Translations under genes and position numbers: made by a program
Shown here: piece after piece, positions 52,421 through 52,986 of the stretch
Layout: every line of letters starts with the position of its first letter
How positions within the stretch are numbered: position 1 is the first letter of the stretch
From: CAYLSV01 sp964386435
Lineage (GTDB): Bacteria; Planctomycetota; Phycisphaerae; Tepidisphaerales; Tepidisphaeraceae
Direction: 5' to 3'
Assembly: GCA_964386435.1 (NCBI GenBank)
Contig: CAYLSV010000017.1
Coordinates: forward strand, 1 to 52,986
DNA length: 52,986 bases
The notes under the pieces: model-generated
What the model was told of the DNA's origin: nothing
Seen by the model: the letters and a program-made list of their open reading frames with translations, nothing else
Databases searched by the model: none

Positions 52421-52464
52421 TCGTCTTCGACCTGTTGGATCTGCTTGTCGAGCAGCTTCAGCGT

Positions 52465-52509
52465 CTGCTTCACCTGCTTCACCTGCTTCACCTGCTTCAC
52501 CTGCTTCAG
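52465..52509. repeat. 9-bp tandem repeat in the transposase gene
   Basis: CTGCTTCAC four times plus CTGCTTCAG, encoding a KQV-type tripeptide repeat in the coiled-coil linker. Confidence 0.85.
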
Positions 52510-52783
52510 GGCGAGCTTGCCCAGGAGCTGCTGCTGGCGGTTGAGCTCCATCGTCCGCATCTGCACGAGCTGGCGTCGGCGGGCGAGCAACTCGTCGAGC
52601 TCGAGGCGGGCGCGGTCGGGCCGCTCGGTGGCGTCGGGTCCGATGCGGCGGGCAAACTCAGCGAGGAGCCTGGCGTCGAGGGCGTCGGTCTTCTCGTGGT
52701 GGTCCATCACGCGTGCGAAGGCGGCGACGCGTCTCGGGTTGACGACGGCGACGGCCAGGCCCGCATCGAGCAGGGCCAGGGCG

Positions 52784-52837
52784 GCACGTTGCTGGTAGCG
52801 GGCACGTTGCTGGTAGCGGGCACGTTGCTGGTAGCGG
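52784..52837. repeat. 18-bp tandem triplication in the transposase gene
   Basis: GCACGTTGCTGGTAGCGG three times in perfect tandem, giving three RYQQRA units directly after the catalytic LEATG motif. Confidence 0.9.
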
Positions 52838-52986
52838 CCGGTGGCTTCGAGGACGACGAGGCTCGGTGCCAGTGGCCGCAGGAGCTCGACAAGTTGTGTC
52901 ACGCCGTCGGCGTCGTTGGCGACGCGGTGCTTGCGGCCCCTGACGTCGGGGCCGGCGTCGACGAAGACGTCGAGCTTGTCTTTGGA

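Larger units (their letters stand above)
51973..52986 (-). mobile_element. IS110-family transposase gene, 5' end beyond the window
   Basis: 337 codons to the stop; the first residues (including the first catalytic Asp of GIDVSKD) lie past 52986. The DEDD-type RuvC-like domain is visible as SKDKLDVFVDAG, LVVLEATGRY (Glu) and DHHEKTDALDARLLAEFARR (Asp pair). The C-terminal transposase_20 domain has FKSVPGVGEATARMLVGQLP ELG, LVGVAPLARDSGKKSGQRH and LYMAAFVATRFNP. Three in-frame tandem duplications interrupt it. IS110 elements use a bridge RNA from their non-coding end, probably upstream and out of view. Confidence 0.88.

Noticed and set aside
52465..52837. Tandem short repeats as a CRISPR array
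   Set aside because: Repeats are 9-18 bp, directly adjacent without spacers, and in frame within a transposase.

Overview
The window is GC-rich, gene-dense bacterial chromosome in a draft scaffold with three N runs (5281-5290, 20633-20721, 45863-45872). The gene set suggests a Planctomycetota member, probably of the Phycisphaerae: a fused CcoN-CcoO oxidase subunit, a protein opening with the HYExAFE signature, a sulfatase, a DUF932 protein, a CxxC/CC-rich YkgJ-type protein, and many secreted proteins of unknown function. This placement is inferred from gene content. No rRNA, tRNA or CRISPR array was found.

Layout. 0-8.2 kb: a prenyl diphosphate synthase, galU followed by a frameshifted SEC-C gene, a TlpA-like thioredoxin, a small metal-handling cluster (Cys-rich secreted protein, HMA lipoprotein, outer-membrane protein cut by a gap), nadA and cimA. 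8.3-14.6 kb: a cupredoxin-like protein that has lost copper ligands, an HD phosphohydrolase, phoH, a PgpH-type 7TM-HD protein and a higBA toxin-antitoxin pair. 14.6-17.4 kb: a MacB-like ATPase and MacA-like fusion protein with no permease beside them, then rsmD. 17.4-20.5 kb: a run of small genes (YkgJ-like, HYExAFE, three small membrane proteins) ending in a YpdA-type flavoprotein. 20.8-27.3 kb: a secreted protein, purH, a two-component pair (excisionase-type HTH fused to a receiver; HDOD-GAF histidine kinase) separated by an S23-type four-helix-bundle gene, then ruvC. 27.4-37.2 kb: an outer-membrane protein and a tightly overlapping cbb3 oxidase operon with its assembly genes (ccoNO-Q-P-G-small protein-SafE-I-S). 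37.2-41.4 kb: a TolC protein and a MacB-like permease with no ATPase, then a fatty-acid desaturase. 41.6-53 kb: DUF932 plus helicase pair, M48 protease, HEAT protein, sulfatase, FUN14-like protein, flgM, a glycosyltransferase, a DUF547 lipoprotein and a 5'-truncated IS110-family transposase.

The most unusual content is the repeat landscape. One family consists of inverted repeats whose arms are runs of degenerate 7-bp (once 8-bp) words. Within a copy the words are variants of one another, but they differ between copies. Seven loci carry it: one brackets the S23 gene, one lies in frame inside ccoG and adds about 36 residues, one surrounds the start codon and encodes part of the signal peptide of the TolC gene, and one runs into the flgM stop codon. 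A second family is REP/BIME-like: hairpins with constant shoulders (TAGCTGCG...CGCAG) and copy-specific tips that keep their pairing, at eight places. Two further GC-rich palindrome families occur, and one of the assembly gaps lies inside a copy.

Functionally, the cco operon would supply a high-affinity terminal oxidase with its own copper-loading and maturation genes. The two half-clusters at 14.6-16.8 kb and 37.2-40.1 kb together hold one of each part of a MacAB-TolC-type exporter. The two-component pair may be a single signalling unit.
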